A stretch of 64,000 bases of DNA from DATHSY01 sp046729855 (lineage in GTDB: Bacteria > Actinomycetota > UBA4738 > HRBIN12), in the NCBI GenBank assembly GCA_046729855.1, contig JBKPHM010000022.1:1-64000 (forward strand), written 5' to 3'. Below the pieces are notes generated by a model that searched no databases, was not told where the DNA came from, and saw nothing but the letters and a program-made list of their open reading frames with translations. The first letter of the stretch is position 1. Every line of letters begins with the position of its first letter. Position numbers and translations under genes: made by a program. Below are positions 8,519 through 16,865 of this stretch, in pieces.

Positions 8519-9408
8519 CAGCCGAACCGCCCCGTGACGTAGTCCTCCGTCCGGTTGTCCTTCGGGTTAGTGAAGATGACTTCGGTCTCGTCGTACTCGA
8601 CCACCATACCGGTCCTTTGACCGGTCTCGGACACCTCGACGGTGAAGAACGCTGTCCGGTCGGAGACGCGTGCGGCCTGCTGCATGTTGTGCGTGACGAT
8701 CACGATCGTGTAGTCGTAGACGAGCTCGCGCATCAGGTCCTCGATCCTCTGCGTCGCGATCGGGTCGAGGGAGGATGCCGGCTCGTCCATCAGGATCACG
8801 TCCGGTCGCGTCGCGATGGCCCGCGCGATGCAGAGCCGCTGCTGCTGGCCGCCGGAGAGGGCCATGGCCGACTGCTTGAGCTTGTCCTTGACCTCGTCCC
8901 AGAGGGCTGCCCGATGGAGCGACTCCTCGACGAGCGCGTCCATGTCGCCCTTGAACCCGGCGATCTTCGGGCCGAAGGAGACGTTGTCGTAGATCGACTT
9001 CGGGAACGGGTTCGGCTTCTGAAACACCATGCCGATCCGACGGCGAACCTCGACCGGGTCGACCTTCGGGTCGTAGAGGTCGACCCCGTGATACAGCACC
9101 GTCCCTTCGACCCGGGCGCCCTCGATCAGGTCGTTCATCCGGTTGAACGTCCGGAGCACGGTGCTCTTGCCGCAGCCCGACGGTCCGATCAGCGCGGTGA
9201 TCCGGTTGCGAGGGATCGGGAGGTTGATGTCCCGCACAGCCCGGAAGTCCCCATAGAAGACCGAGAGACCCTTAACGTCGAAGACCGTGGGCTGAGCCTC
9301 GGCCGGCGCCGCTTCCTCCCGATGCGTCGCCTCGAGCACGATCCGCCTCTGCTCCTGTTGACCCTGTTCGGTCACCTCCACTTCCACGGCGTCACCACTT
9401 TCGCTCAT
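8518..9408 (-). CDS. pstB: Phosphate ABC transporter ATP-binding protein
   Basis: A 296-residue ATPase that powers high-affinity phosphate import. Walker A is GPSGCGKST at residues 75-83, the ABC signature LSGGQQQR at 184-191, and Walker B VILMDEP at 204-210. It has a charged 40-residue N-terminal extension (many Glu and Gln) before the PstB core; the overlap of 17 bases with pstA means a shorter start inside it is possible, for example near the core, but none is clearly better. Its partners pstA and pstC lie directly upstream in the operon. Confidence 0.97.
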   Translation of the reverse strand: MSESGDAVEVEVTEQGQQEQRRIVLEATHREEAAPAEAQPTVFDVKGLSVFYGDFRAVRDINLPIPRNRITALIGPSGCGKSTVLRTFNRMNDLIEGARVEGTVLYHGVDLYDPKVDPVEVRRRIGMVFQKPNPFPKSIYDNVSFGPKIAGFKGDMDALVEESLHRAALWDEVKDKLKQSAMALSGGQQQRLCIARAIATRPDVILMDEPASSLDPIATQRIEDLMRELVYDYTIVIVTHNMQQAARVSDRTAFFTVEVSETGQRTGMVVEYDETEVIFTNPKDNRTEDYVTGRFG

Positions 9409-10321
9409 AGCGGTTCCTCAGCAGAATGGCGACCGAGTTCATCACCAAGAGTACGACCATCAGCACGATGATCGTCGCAGCAGCCATCGCCTGGAATTCG
9501 GCGTCGAAATGCTTGGACCAGACGAAGATGATCGTCGGCAGGGAGGTGAACTCTTGCTGGAACGACTCGAGGAACGACGCATCGGACGCGAAGAAGCCCG
9601 TGACGGCGCCCACCATGATCAGCGGCGCGGTCTCGCCGAGCGCCCTCGCCAGGGATAGCACAGTGCCCGTCAGGATGCCCGGAGCGGCGTACGGCAAGAC
9701 GTGGCTACGGATCGTCTCCCACCTCGTCGCGCCTACCCCGTACGCCGCCTCCCGGATGCTCTGCGGGACCGCCCGCAACGCCTCGGCCGCCGTGATGATC
9801 ACGATTGGCAGCACCATGATGGCGAGCGTCAGGCCGCCGGACATCAAGCTGCGGCCGCCGGTCACCCCCGCGAGCGCCACCACGAAGATCGTCAGGCCGA
9901 GGATCCCGTAGACGATCGACGGCACGCCCGCCAGGTTCCTGATGTTGGCGTTGATGAAGCGCGTGAGCCTGGTGTCTCGCGCATACTCCTCCATGTACAC
10001 GGCGGCGCCGATGCCCAGTGGGAAAGCAACGACACCCACGAACAGCATGAGGCCGAGCGAGCCGATCAGCCCCTGCAAGATCCCGGCGTTGTCGGGCAGG
10101 CTCGAGAGCCCGGACGTGAAGAAGTCCGCGCCGCGTTCGGCGAGCACCGGGTATCCCTTCGTGAAGACGTCCGTCAGCAGCATCAGCAGAACGGCGAACG
10201 ACAGCACCAGGGTGAGGAGCAGGGCGAGCTGGAAGAGCGCCCCCGACCAGTCCACCCGGCGGCCGAGCAGACCCTGCCGCACGCTCGTCGTGACGTCGGC
10301 CGACTCGACGAGCTGGGCCAT
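9392..10321 (-). CDS. pstA: Phosphate ABC transporter permease PstA
   Basis: A 309-residue inner-membrane permease with about six hydrophobic segments. The segments include [20 protein letters not shown] near the N-terminus, and the protein carries the coupling EAA-type loop [20 protein letters not shown]. Together with PstC it forms the channel for phosphate and contacts PstB. The ATG overlaps the pstC stop by one base. Its normal length and the family-typical AVYMEEYA motif leave little doubt. Confidence 0.96.
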   Translation of the reverse strand: MAQLVESADVTTSVRQGLLGRRVDWSGALFQLALLLTLVLSFAVLLMLLTDVFTKGYPVLAERGADFFTSGLSSLPDNAGILQGLIGSLGLMLFVGVVAFPLGIGAAVYMEEYARDTRLTRFINANIRNLAGVPSIVYGILGLTIFVVALAGVTGGRSLMSGGLTLAIMVLPIVIITAAEALRAVPQSIREAAYGVGATRWETIRSHVLPYAAPGILTGTVLSLARALGETAPLIMVGAVTGFFASDASFLESFQQEFTSLPTIIFVWSKHFDAEFQAMAAATIIVLMVVLLVMNSVAILLRNRYERKW

Positions 10322-11268
10322 CAGTACCGCCTCCGGTAGCGCCGAACGAAGCGCTCACTAACGACGTTGAGCGTGAACGTCATTACGAACAGCAGCGCTC
10401 CAACGAAGAACATGCTCTCGAACGTCAGTCCGGCTCCCTTCACCTGATCGGAGCCCGTCGCGATCGCCGTCATCGCTGCGGTCATCGTCTGGCCAGGGCC
10501 GGTGACGTCTACCGTGAACAGAGACCCCCCCGTCCCGCCGGCCGCGATCGCAACCACCATGGTCTCGCCGATCGCCCGCGACATCCCGACGATCAGCGCC
10601 GCCACGATCCCGGAGACTGCCGCCGGGAACACCACCCGCATGCTCGTCGTTCGTTTGCGGCTCCCGAGTCCGTAGGACGCCTCTCGCATCGAGGCGGGCA
10701 CGGCGTGCATCGCGTCCTCCGCGATCGTCGCGACCAGCGGGATCGTCAGGATGCCGACCCCGATCCCGGCCGCGGCGAGGTTGAACAGGTTGGCCTCTTC
10801 CCACAACCCCTGCACGATGTTCGGGCTGATCCACGTCAACGCGAAGAACCCCATCACGACACTCGGGATCCCGGCGAGGACCTCGAGGATCGGCTTCAGG
10901 GTCCGGCGGGCCCGCGGACTCGCGTACTCCGACAGGTACACGGCCGCCCCCAACCCGACCGGTGCCGCCACTAACATCCCGACGGCCGTCACGAGCAGGG
11001 TCCCTACGACGATCGTCTTGATGTCGTACATCCCGCGGCGTGGGAACCATCCGTCCGTCCACAGCGACGCGAGATCGACGCGCAAGAGGAACTCGATGGC
11101 GTCGCGGAACAGCGAGAAGATGATCAGCGCGCTGACGACCACCGAGAACGCCGCCGCGGCGAAGAACGCGCCTCGCACGATCTGTTCCTTCCGACGCCGC
11201 CGAGCGTTCCCTTCCAGCAACAGAGACATGTCGGGGCTCGGGCGTGGACCGACCGCCGCGTGGCTCAT
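10321..11268 (-). CDS. pstC: Phosphate ABC transporter permease PstC
   Basis: A 315-residue permease with about six membrane segments, the first near residues 33-53. Family motifs seen are AVYLSEYASPR, LAGIPSVVMGFFAL and the coupling loop EDAMHAVPASMREASYGLG. It is the second permease of the phosphate importer. The gene begins 75 bases downstream of pstS on the same strand and overlaps pstA by one base, so it belongs to the pst operon. Confidence 0.96.
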   Translation of the reverse strand: MSHAAVGPRPSPDMSLLLEGNARRRRKEQIVRGAFFAAAAFSVVVSALIIFSLFRDAIEFLLRVDLASLWTDGWFPRRGMYDIKTIVVGTLLVTAVGMLVAAPVGLGAAVYLSEYASPRARRTLKPILEVLAGIPSVVMGFFALTWISPNIVQGLWEEANLFNLAAAGIGVGILTIPLVATIAEDAMHAVPASMREASYGLGSRKRTTSMRVVFPAAVSGIVAALIVGMSRAIGETMVVAIAAGGTGGSLFTVDVTGPGQTMTAAMTAIATGSDQVKGAGLTFESMFFVGALLFVMTFTLNVVSERFVRRYRRRY

Positions 11269-11343
11269 CTGACCACCCGTCCCCTCATCCTACGTGGACG
11301 TCGGAGAGACCGGTGGTCGTCCGGTCCCCTCCATCGCCATTCC

Positions 11344-12363
11344 TCACATCGACCCCCAGGTGTCTCGCGTCGCCTCGATCCGGTCGGTGGGCAGGTCGAC
11401 GTACCCCACCTCGGTGACTGACGCGAATCCCTCGTCGGACACGTAGAAGTCGACGAACGCGCGCAGCGTCTCGCTATCCGCCGCCTTCGCGTTGTTCACG
11501 TAGATGTAGAGCGACCGCGAGAGCGGGTAGCTGCCATCCTCGATCGACTCGCGCGACGGCGTGACGCAGCCGTCGCCGCCGTCGATCTCGATCGCCTTAA
11601 CCTGGTCTCCCGCGTTCTCGTAATAGGCGAAGCCCACCCATCCGAATGAGGACTCGGACCCTTCGATGCCTTGGATGATGACGTTGTCATTGGGTGAGGA
11701 CTGGTAATCGGGACGCGTCGTCGCGGCCTCGTCCTCCGAGAGTCCCTGTTCGACTCCGATGTCCTCGAAACCAGCGAGCTCGATGAACGCGTCGTAGGTC
11801 CCCGACTCCTCACCCGGGGCGGTGATGTCGAGCGGCGCGTCCGGGAAGTTGTCTGTGCCACCGACTTCCTTCGCGAGTGCGTCGGCGTCCGACCAGTTCT
11901 CGAACCCCTGCGACTCGGGTCCTACCAGCGCGTACAGGTCGCCGTTGTTCAGACACGTGACCGCTTCGTTCGCCGGGTTCGTCATGACCGTGATGCCGTC
12001 CAGCGCGACCTCGAGCTCCGTGTACTCGATGCCGTTCTCTTCGCACGCCGCGGCCTCCTCCTCGTCGATCGGGCGCGACGCGTCGCTGATCTCGGTCTCA
12101 CCGTTGCAGAACAGCTCGAACCCGTCGCCGGTCCCCGGGCCCTCGACGGTGATGTTCACGGAGGTGTTCTCGCCCTGGAACTTCTCCGCGTTCAGCGCCG
12201 AGATCGGCTCCACGGTCGAGGAGCCGGACACGAAGATGTCGCCGGTAAGCTCGGTGTTGGTGCCGTCGTCCCCATCGCCGCCGTCACCCCCGTTGCATGC
12301 GGCCCCCAACAGCGCGAGCGCCATGAGACTGGCGACGGCGACCATCTTCGACCTCTTCCCCAT
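11344..12363 (-). CDS. pstS: Phosphate-binding lipoprotein
   Basis: A 339-residue extracellular binding protein. It has a lipoprotein signal peptide ending LLGAAC with Cys23 as the lipidated residue, then a low-complexity Gly/Asp linker. The phosphate-contacting motifs are FVSGSSTVEPIS and, further on, ITAPGEESGTYDAF; both provide the Ser/Thr and Asp contacts of the PstS family. It delivers phosphate to PstC-PstA. As the first gene of the pst-phoU-regulator operon it is preceded by a Pho box at 12432-12453. Confidence 0.97.
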   Translation of the reverse strand: MGKRSKMVAVASLMALALLGAACNGGDGGDGDDGTNTELTGDIFVSGSSTVEPISALNAEKFQGENTSVNITVEGPGTGDGFELFCNGETEISDASRPIDEEEAAACEENGIEYTELEVALDGITVMTNPANEAVTCLNNGDLYALVGPESQGFENWSDADALAKEVGGTDNFPDAPLDITAPGEESGTYDAFIELAGFEDIGVEQGLSEDEAATTRPDYQSSPNDNVIIQGIEGSESSFGWVGFAYYENAGDQVKAIEIDGGDGCVTPSRESIEDGSYPLSRSLYIYVNNAKAADSETLRAFVDFYVSDEGFASVTEVGYVDLPTDRIEATRDTWGSM

Positions 12364-12431
12364 ACGTCTCCTCCTTGCGTTCCCGACGAGGCGCGGCCAC
12401 CGTAGGCCGTCCCGGTGTCGCCCCCTGGGCG

Positions 12432-12453
12432 CGAAGATGAATGGGAGGTGAAC
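12432..12453 (-). promoter_or_regulatory. Pho box between pstS and the histidine kinase
   Basis: The minus strand reads GTTCACCTCCC then ATTCATCTTCG, two 11-base units of the PhoP type; the first is perfect and the second matches at ATTCA and C only. It lies about 70 bases before pstS and about 180 bases before the divergent kinase, so it could serve either or both. Confidence 0.6.
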
Positions 12454-12629
12454 AGCCCGGATGGTCGTCCGCCAGACGGCCTATGCGGCGCCGGGCGCGA
12501 TACCGACCGTCTCCAGGAACTGCGTGCGCAGCGCCACGAACATCTGGCTCGACGTCCGGGCCGACGAACGGTCGTCGAACGCCACGGGAAAGCGCGTGAC
12601 GTCCGAGCGGCGCCTCCTACACTCCTGCC

Positions 12630-13781
12630 GTGGACGTGGTCGTGCTCATCGTCGGCCTTGCGGCATTCGGGTTCGGCGTCGCGCTCGCGGCCTGGGCCCG
12701 TCGGCGAGCCCGCGAGGCGGAGCGACGAGCGCACGAGGCGGACCGATCGGCGGAGCACTTCCGAGCCAAGCTGCTGATTGCCGATGCCGAGGGTCGGCAG
12801 ATGCAGCTCGTGCTGTCGTCGATGGAGGAGGGCGTCCTGCTCTTCGGGCCCGATGGGCGCAGACGCTTCGCCAACTCGGCGGCCGATCGGCTGCTGGGCG
12901 CCAACCCGGCGACGGTCCAGGCCATCCTGCCGCTGCGCCTTCGGGAGGCGGTCGCGAGCGCGAGCCGTCAGGGCCTGCCGACGACGGCCGGCGGGGAGGT
13001 CGGGACGCCGACCCGCTCGCTCCGCGGCTCGGCGACGCCGGTCGGCGGGGATGGCTCGGTCCTCCTCGTCGTGGCCGATGTCACCGAGGCCACGCGGGTC
13101 GAACGCGTCCGCCGGGACTTCGTCGCGAACGCGTCGCACGAGCTCAAGACCCCCGCAGCCTCGATCCAGGCGACGGCCGAGACGATCAAAACGGCGGCCG
13201 CAGCCGACCCGGCCGAGGTGCCGAGGTTCGCGGAGCAGCTCGAGCGCGAGGCCATCCGGTTGTCGCGGATCGTGTCGGACCTGCTCGACCTGTCGCGGCT
13301 CGAGTCGGGCGCCGCGCCAGACGGATCGGTGGGTCTGGACAGCGTGCTCCGCGGAGAGGCGGAGCGCTGCATGTCCGCCGCCTCGACCGGAGGGATCACC
13401 CTCACCGTCGACGCGGCGCCCGTCCCACCCATGTCCGGGTCGGCGCGCGATCTCTCGTTGCTGGTGCGCAACCTCCTGGACAACGCGATCCGGAACACCC
13501 CGCCCGGCGGCAGTGTGACGGCGAGGATCCGCGAGGATGAGGACGGCGTCGTCATGACGATCGCGGATACAGGCGTCGGGATCCCGTCTCGCGACCTCGA
13601 CCGCATCTTCGAACGCTTCTACCGCGTCGATCGGGCGCGCTCCCGCGAGACAGGCGGGACCGGCCTCGGGCTATCGATCGTCAAGCACGTCGTCGAGAAC
13701 CACGCGGGCTCGATCTCCGTCGAGAGCGAGCTGGGCCGCGGGACGGCGTTCACCGTCCGGCTGCCCACCGTGACGTCCTGA
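12630..13781 (+). CDS. Phosphate-regulon sensor histidine kinase (PhoR/SenX3-like)
   Basis: A 383-residue kinase starting with GTG. Residues about 3-23 form one membrane helix followed by a basic coiled segment, then a PAS-like region (about 57-155). The H box has His170 in NASHELKTP, the N box NLLDNAIRN is at 281-289, the G1 box DTGVGIP at 313-319 and the G2 box GGTGLGL at 342-348. With a single membrane segment and no large extracellular sensor it resembles SenX3, which senses through the Pst-PhoU system. It is divergent from the pst operon, whose last gene is its probable partner regulator. Confidence 0.9.
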   Translation: MDVVVLIVGLAAFGFGVALAAWARRRAREAERRAHEADRSAEHFRAKLLIADAEGRQMQLVLSSMEEGVLLFGPDGRRRFANSAADRLLGANPATVQAILPLRLREAVASASRQGLPTTAGGEVGTPTRSLRGSATPVGGDGSVLLVVADVTEATRVERVRRDFVANASHELKTPAASIQATAETIKTAAAADPAEVPRFAEQLEREAIRLSRIVSDLLDLSRLESGAAPDGSVGLDSVLRGEAERCMSAASTGGITLTVDAAPVPPMSGSARDLSLLVRNLLDNAIRNTPPGGSVTARIREDEDGVVMTIADTGVGIPSRDLDRIFERFYRVDRARSRETGGTGLGLSIVKHVVENHAGSISVESELGRGTAFTVRLPTVTS

Positions 13782-13802
13782 CGCACCGTCTATCCTTCGC
13801 CG

Positions 13803-14453
13803 GTGACCGTCGTCCTGCTGGTCCGTCATGGACTGACGGACGCGACCGGCCGGCGTCTCACGGGCTGGTCGCCCGGGTTCCATCTGTCGCGAACAGGTCG
13901 CGATCAGGCGGAACGGGCCGCCGAGCGGCTCGCGATGCTTCCGATCCGCGCCGTGTACTCGAGCCCGCTCGAGCGGTGCGTCGAGACGGCGGAGGCGCTT
14001 GCGGCGCGGCTGCGGCTCGCCGTCCGACATCGAGAGGCGCTCGGGGAGGTCCGGTACGGCGATTGGACCGGACGCTCGCTCGCGCAGCTGTCGAGGACCG
14101 CGCTGTTCCGGCAGGTCCTGACCATCCCCTCGAACGTGCGGTTCCCGAACGGCGAGAGCCTACTCGAGGTGCAGGAGCGCGCCGTCGGCGAGGTCCACCG
14201 GATCGCGGCGGCTCATCCGCGCGCGTTCGTCACGGCGTTCTCGCACGCGGACGTGATCAAGCTCGTCGTCGCGCACGTCGCCGGCATGCACCAGGACCTG
14301 TTCCAGCGTCTGGTGATCGAGCCCGCGTCGGTGTCCGCGGTCGCGCTGAGTGACGGGATCCCCCGGATCCTGAAGGTCAACGACACGGGCGACCTCGGCT
14401 CGCTCGTGCCGCCCCGCCGCCCGAAGCGTCGGGCGGCGAAGGTGCGAGGATAG
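13803..14453 (+). CDS. Histidine phosphatase, MSMEG_4193/TIGR03848-type
   Basis: A 216-residue phosphoglycerate-mutase-like protein. LLVRHGLTDATG at residues 5-16 carries the catalytic RHG, and the second histidine is in AFSHADVIK. The GTG start at 13803 fits the usual N-terminus. In Actinobacteria this family is the first of a conserved three-gene set with DUF3090 and an SCO1664-type kinase-like protein, exactly the order seen here. The substrate is not known for the family. The C-terminal tail is basic (PPRRPKRRAAKVRG), which is probably not part of the catalytic domain. Confidence 0.9.
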   Translation: MTVVLLVRHGLTDATGRRLTGWSPGFHLSRTGRDQAERAAERLAMLPIRAVYSSPLERCVETAEALAARLRLAVRHREALGEVRYGDWTGRSLAQLSRTALFRQVLTIPSNVRFPNGESLLEVQERAVGEVHRIAAAHPRAFVTAFSHADVIKLVVAHVAGMHQDLFQRLVIEPASVSAVALSDGIPRILKVNDTGDLGSLVPPRRPKRRAAKVRG

Positions 14454-14457
14454 GCAC

Positions 14458-14979
14458 GTGGAGCTCGAGCGCGTCGACCGCGTGACCGCCGGCGCCGTCG
14501 GCGAGCCCGGACACCGGACGTTCTACGTCCAGGCCCGCCACGGCGAGGATGTCGTGACGGTCCTGGTCGAGAAGCAACAGGTGCAGTTGCTTTCCTCGTC
14601 GATCTACGAGCTGCTCAGACAGCTAGAGGTCGAGACGGGCGACGGCCCAGCGGACGACGAGCTTCAACTGGAGGAGCCGCTCGAGGCGATGTGGCGCGTG
14701 GGGCGTCTGTCAATCGGCTACCACGAGGAGAACGACCTGATGCTCCTCGAGCTGGAGGAGCTGGTCGACGAGCCCGAGGAGGGCGGCGAGGTCACACCGA
14801 TCGCGGAGGCGCAGCTCGTCCGGCTGTGGGCCACGCGCGAGCAGATGCGCGCACTCGCTCGTCACGGCGCCGAGGTGGTGGCGGCCGGCCGGCCGCTCTG
14901 CCAGTTCTGCGGGAACCCGCTCGACCCCGAGGGGCACGTCTGCCCCGCGATGAACGGCCACGGGAGTCCGTCGACGTGA
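14458..14979 (+). CDS. DUF3090 family protein with C-terminal zinc ribbon
   Basis: A 173-residue protein starting with GTG 4 bases after the phosphatase gene. The N-terminal part (RTFYVQARHGEDVVTVLVEKQQ) is the typical DUF3090 beta-rich domain. The C-terminus has CQFCGNPLDPEGHVCP, a C-x2-C ... H-x-C arrangement that should bind zinc. Its function is unknown in any organism; the family is confined to Actinobacteria and always seems to travel with TIGR03848 and SCO1664-type genes, so the three probably act together. Confidence 0.88.
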   Translation: MELERVDRVTAGAVGEPGHRTFYVQARHGEDVVTVLVEKQQVQLLSSSIYELLRQLEVETGDGPADDELQLEEPLEAMWRVGRLSIGYHEENDLMLLELEELVDEPEEGGEVTPIAEAQLVRLWATREQMRALARHGAEVVAAGRPLCQFCGNPLDPEGHVCPAMNGHGSPST

Positions 14980-14989
14980 GGACGGCCGC

Positions 14990-15706
14990 GTGAAGGTGAA
15001 CGCTGAGGCCGACGTCCTCGCGCTGCTCGAGCGGGCGGATCTGGAGATCCTCGGCCTGCTCCCCCGTTCGTCGAATTACACGTTCCTCGCGAAGGCGACC
15101 GATGGCGACGCGCAAGCGCTCGTCGTCTACAAGCCTAGAGCCGGAGAGGCGCCCCTCTGGGACTTTCCCAGGGGAACGCTCTGTCGACGCGAGGTCGCCG
15201 CGTATCTCGTGGCGCACGCGCTCGGATGGCCGCTCGTCCCGCCGACGATCTTGCGCGACGGCCCGGAGGGACCGGGAAGTGTGCAGCTGTTCCTCGAGTT
15301 CGACCCGGACGCGCACTACTTCACGATGGTCGAGGAGCGACCCGACGAGTTCCGGCGGATCGCACTGTTCGACGCAGCCGTGAACAACGCCGACCGAAAG
15401 GCAGGACACTGCCTTCGCGCGAACGACGGACGCGTGTTCGTCATCGACCACGGCGTCTGCTTCCACGAGGAGTCGAAGCTGCGCACCGTGATCTGGGACT
15501 TCGTCGACGAACCCGTCCCGGACGACCTCGCGCTCGACCTGGCGCGGCTGCGCGACCGCCTTCGGGGGGAGGCCGCGGTCCGGCTCGAGGAGCTCCTGAC
15601 GGACCGCGAGGTCGACGCGACGTTCGAGCGGCTCGACACCCTGCTCGGGACGCGGCGGTTCCCGCGACCCGGGACCGAGCGCTCGTACCCATGGCCGGTC
15701 CTGTGA
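14990..15706 (+). CDS. SCO1664-type protein (PI3/PI4-kinase-like fold)
   Basis: A 238-residue protein beginning with GTG. Its early part contains VVYKPRAGEAPLWDFPRGTL, resembling the nucleotide-binding lysine region of PI3/4-kinase-like proteins. Later LFDAAVNNADRKAGHCL and VFVIDHGVCFHEESKL supply the catalytic D-x3-N-N-x-D and metal-binding D-H-G motifs of that fold. It closes the three-gene set with TIGR03848 and DUF3090. The phosphoacceptor is unknown. The downstream sigma factor gene has a GTG overlapping this stop codon (GTGA), so translation of the two is probably coupled. Confidence 0.87.
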   Translation: MKVNAEADVLALLERADLEILGLLPRSSNYTFLAKATDGDAQALVVYKPRAGEAPLWDFPRGTLCRREVAAYLVAHALGWPLVPPTILRDGPEGPGSVQLFLEFDPDAHYFTMVEERPDEFRRIALFDAAVNNADRKAGHCLRANDGRVFVIDHGVCFHEESKLRTVIWDFVDEPVPDDLALDLARLRDRLRGEAAVRLEELLTDREVDATFERLDTLLGTRRFPRPGTERSYPWPVL

Positions 15707-16260
15707 GCGACGGCGTCTCACGCCGCCCGCTCCCCGGTCGTTCTCCCACAAGGATGACGCCACCGCCGTTCGCCACGTTCATGGAAGCGCATCGTGCGAC
15801 CGTGTACCGGTTCCTGCTCGGCACGGTCGGGCCGCACGACGCGGACGACTGCTTCCAGGAGACGTTCATCGCGGCGCTGCGCGCCTACCCGACGCTGCGA
15901 GACGACAGCAACCTGCGCGGCTGGATCCTGACGATCGCGACACGCAAGGCGATCGACCACGGGCGAGCGGAGCGACGGCGGCCCGTGCCGACGGACGACC
16001 TTCCGGAGACGCCGGTCGTCGCCGAGACCGACGGGGTGCCTGAGGTGTGGGAGGCGGTCCGCGCGCTGCCGCCGATGCAGCGGGCAGCCGTCGTCCAGCG
16101 GTACGTCCTCGACCTGTCGTACGCGGAGATCGGAAGGCTCATCGGCTGCACCGAGGAGGCCGCGCGTGCGAACGCGTACGAGGGTCGACGCAAGTTGCGG
16201 GCCGCGCTCGAACCCGAACGCGAAGCCCGATCGGTCATGGCGCGAACGGAGGTCGGATGA
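15703..16260 (+). CDS. ECF-like RNA polymerase sigma factor
   Basis: A 185-residue sigma-70-family protein. Region 2 is seen in ATVYRFLLGTVGPHDADDCFQETF and NLRGWILTIATRKAIDH; region 4 is seen in LPPMQRAAVVQRYVLDLSYAEIGRLIG. I use the GTG at 15703 because it overlaps the previous stop as GTGA; an ATG at 15754 would begin just before the conserved part and is a real alternative. The gene ends in an ATGA overlap with an O6-alkylguanine-DNA alkyltransferase gene. No separate anti-sigma gene is visible nearby. Confidence 0.88.
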   Translation: MSDGVSRRPLPGRSPTRMTPPPFATFMEAHRATVYRFLLGTVGPHDADDCFQETFIAALRAYPTLRDDSNLRGWILTIATRKAIDHGRAERRRPVPTDDLPETPVVAETDGVPEVWEAVRALPPMQRAAVVQRYVLDLSYAEIGRLIGCTEEAARANAYEGRRKLRAALEPEREARSVMARTEVG

Positions 16261-16865
16261 ACGACACGCTTCGAACGATCAAGAGGCTCGACGTCGACGC
16301 CGCATCCCGGCGTGCCTCGGAGGCACTGGCGCGGCGCGCGGCGGTCGCCGGGTTGGTCGACGTGGCCATCACCACCGTCGACACACCCGTGGGGGCGCTG
16401 CTCCTCGCCGCGACACGGGAGGGGCTCATCCGGGTCGCCTTTCCTGAGGAGCGGCCCGACCTGGTTCTGCAAGAGCTGGCGGACCTGGTCTCGCCACGCG
16501 TCCTGGAGGACGGCCAGCGGCTCAGCCGGATCCGGCGAGAGGTGGACGAGTACTTCGAGGGCCGACGTCGCCGGTTCACCGCGCGCATCGACTGGGCGCT
16601 GATCCCGGGGGGCTTCTCCCGGCGTGTGCTCGAGGAGACCGCGCGCATCCCCTACGGCTCCGTCTCGACATACGGCGAGGTCGCGAACCGTGCGGGCAGC
16701 CGGCGCGCGGCGCGCGCCGCGGGCAACGCACTCCATGACAACCCCGTACCGGTCGTCGTGCCGTGCCATCGGGTCGTGCCGTCCTCCGGTGGGATTGGGC
16801 GGTACGGCGGCAGCGAATGGCGCAAGGAGTACCTGCTGACGCTCGAGGGATGGCTCGCGCGTTGA
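16257..16865 (+). CDS. ogt: Methylated-DNA-protein cysteine methyltransferase
   Basis: A 202-residue DNA-repair protein that removes alkyl groups from O6-alkylguanine by transferring them to its own cysteine. The acceptor is Cys170 in PVVVPCHRVV, with the arginine-finger and DNA-binding helix seen in [27 protein letters not shown]. An unusual 35-residue N-terminal extension, rich in Arg and Ala (TLRTIKRLDVDAASRRASEA), precedes the normal domain. The ATG overlaps the sigma-factor stop (ATGA), and the extension may contact the sigma factor, as anti-sigma peptides are often encoded in this position; that idea is inference. Confidence 0.94.
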   Translation: MNDTLRTIKRLDVDAASRRASEALARRAAVAGLVDVAITTVDTPVGALLLAATREGLIRVAFPEERPDLVLQELADLVSPRVLEDGQRLSRIRREVDEYFEGRRRRFTARIDWALIPGGFSRRVLEETARIPYGSVSTYGEVANRAGSRRAARAAGNALHDNPVPVVVPCHRVVPSSGGIGRYGGSEWRKEYLLTLEGWLAR

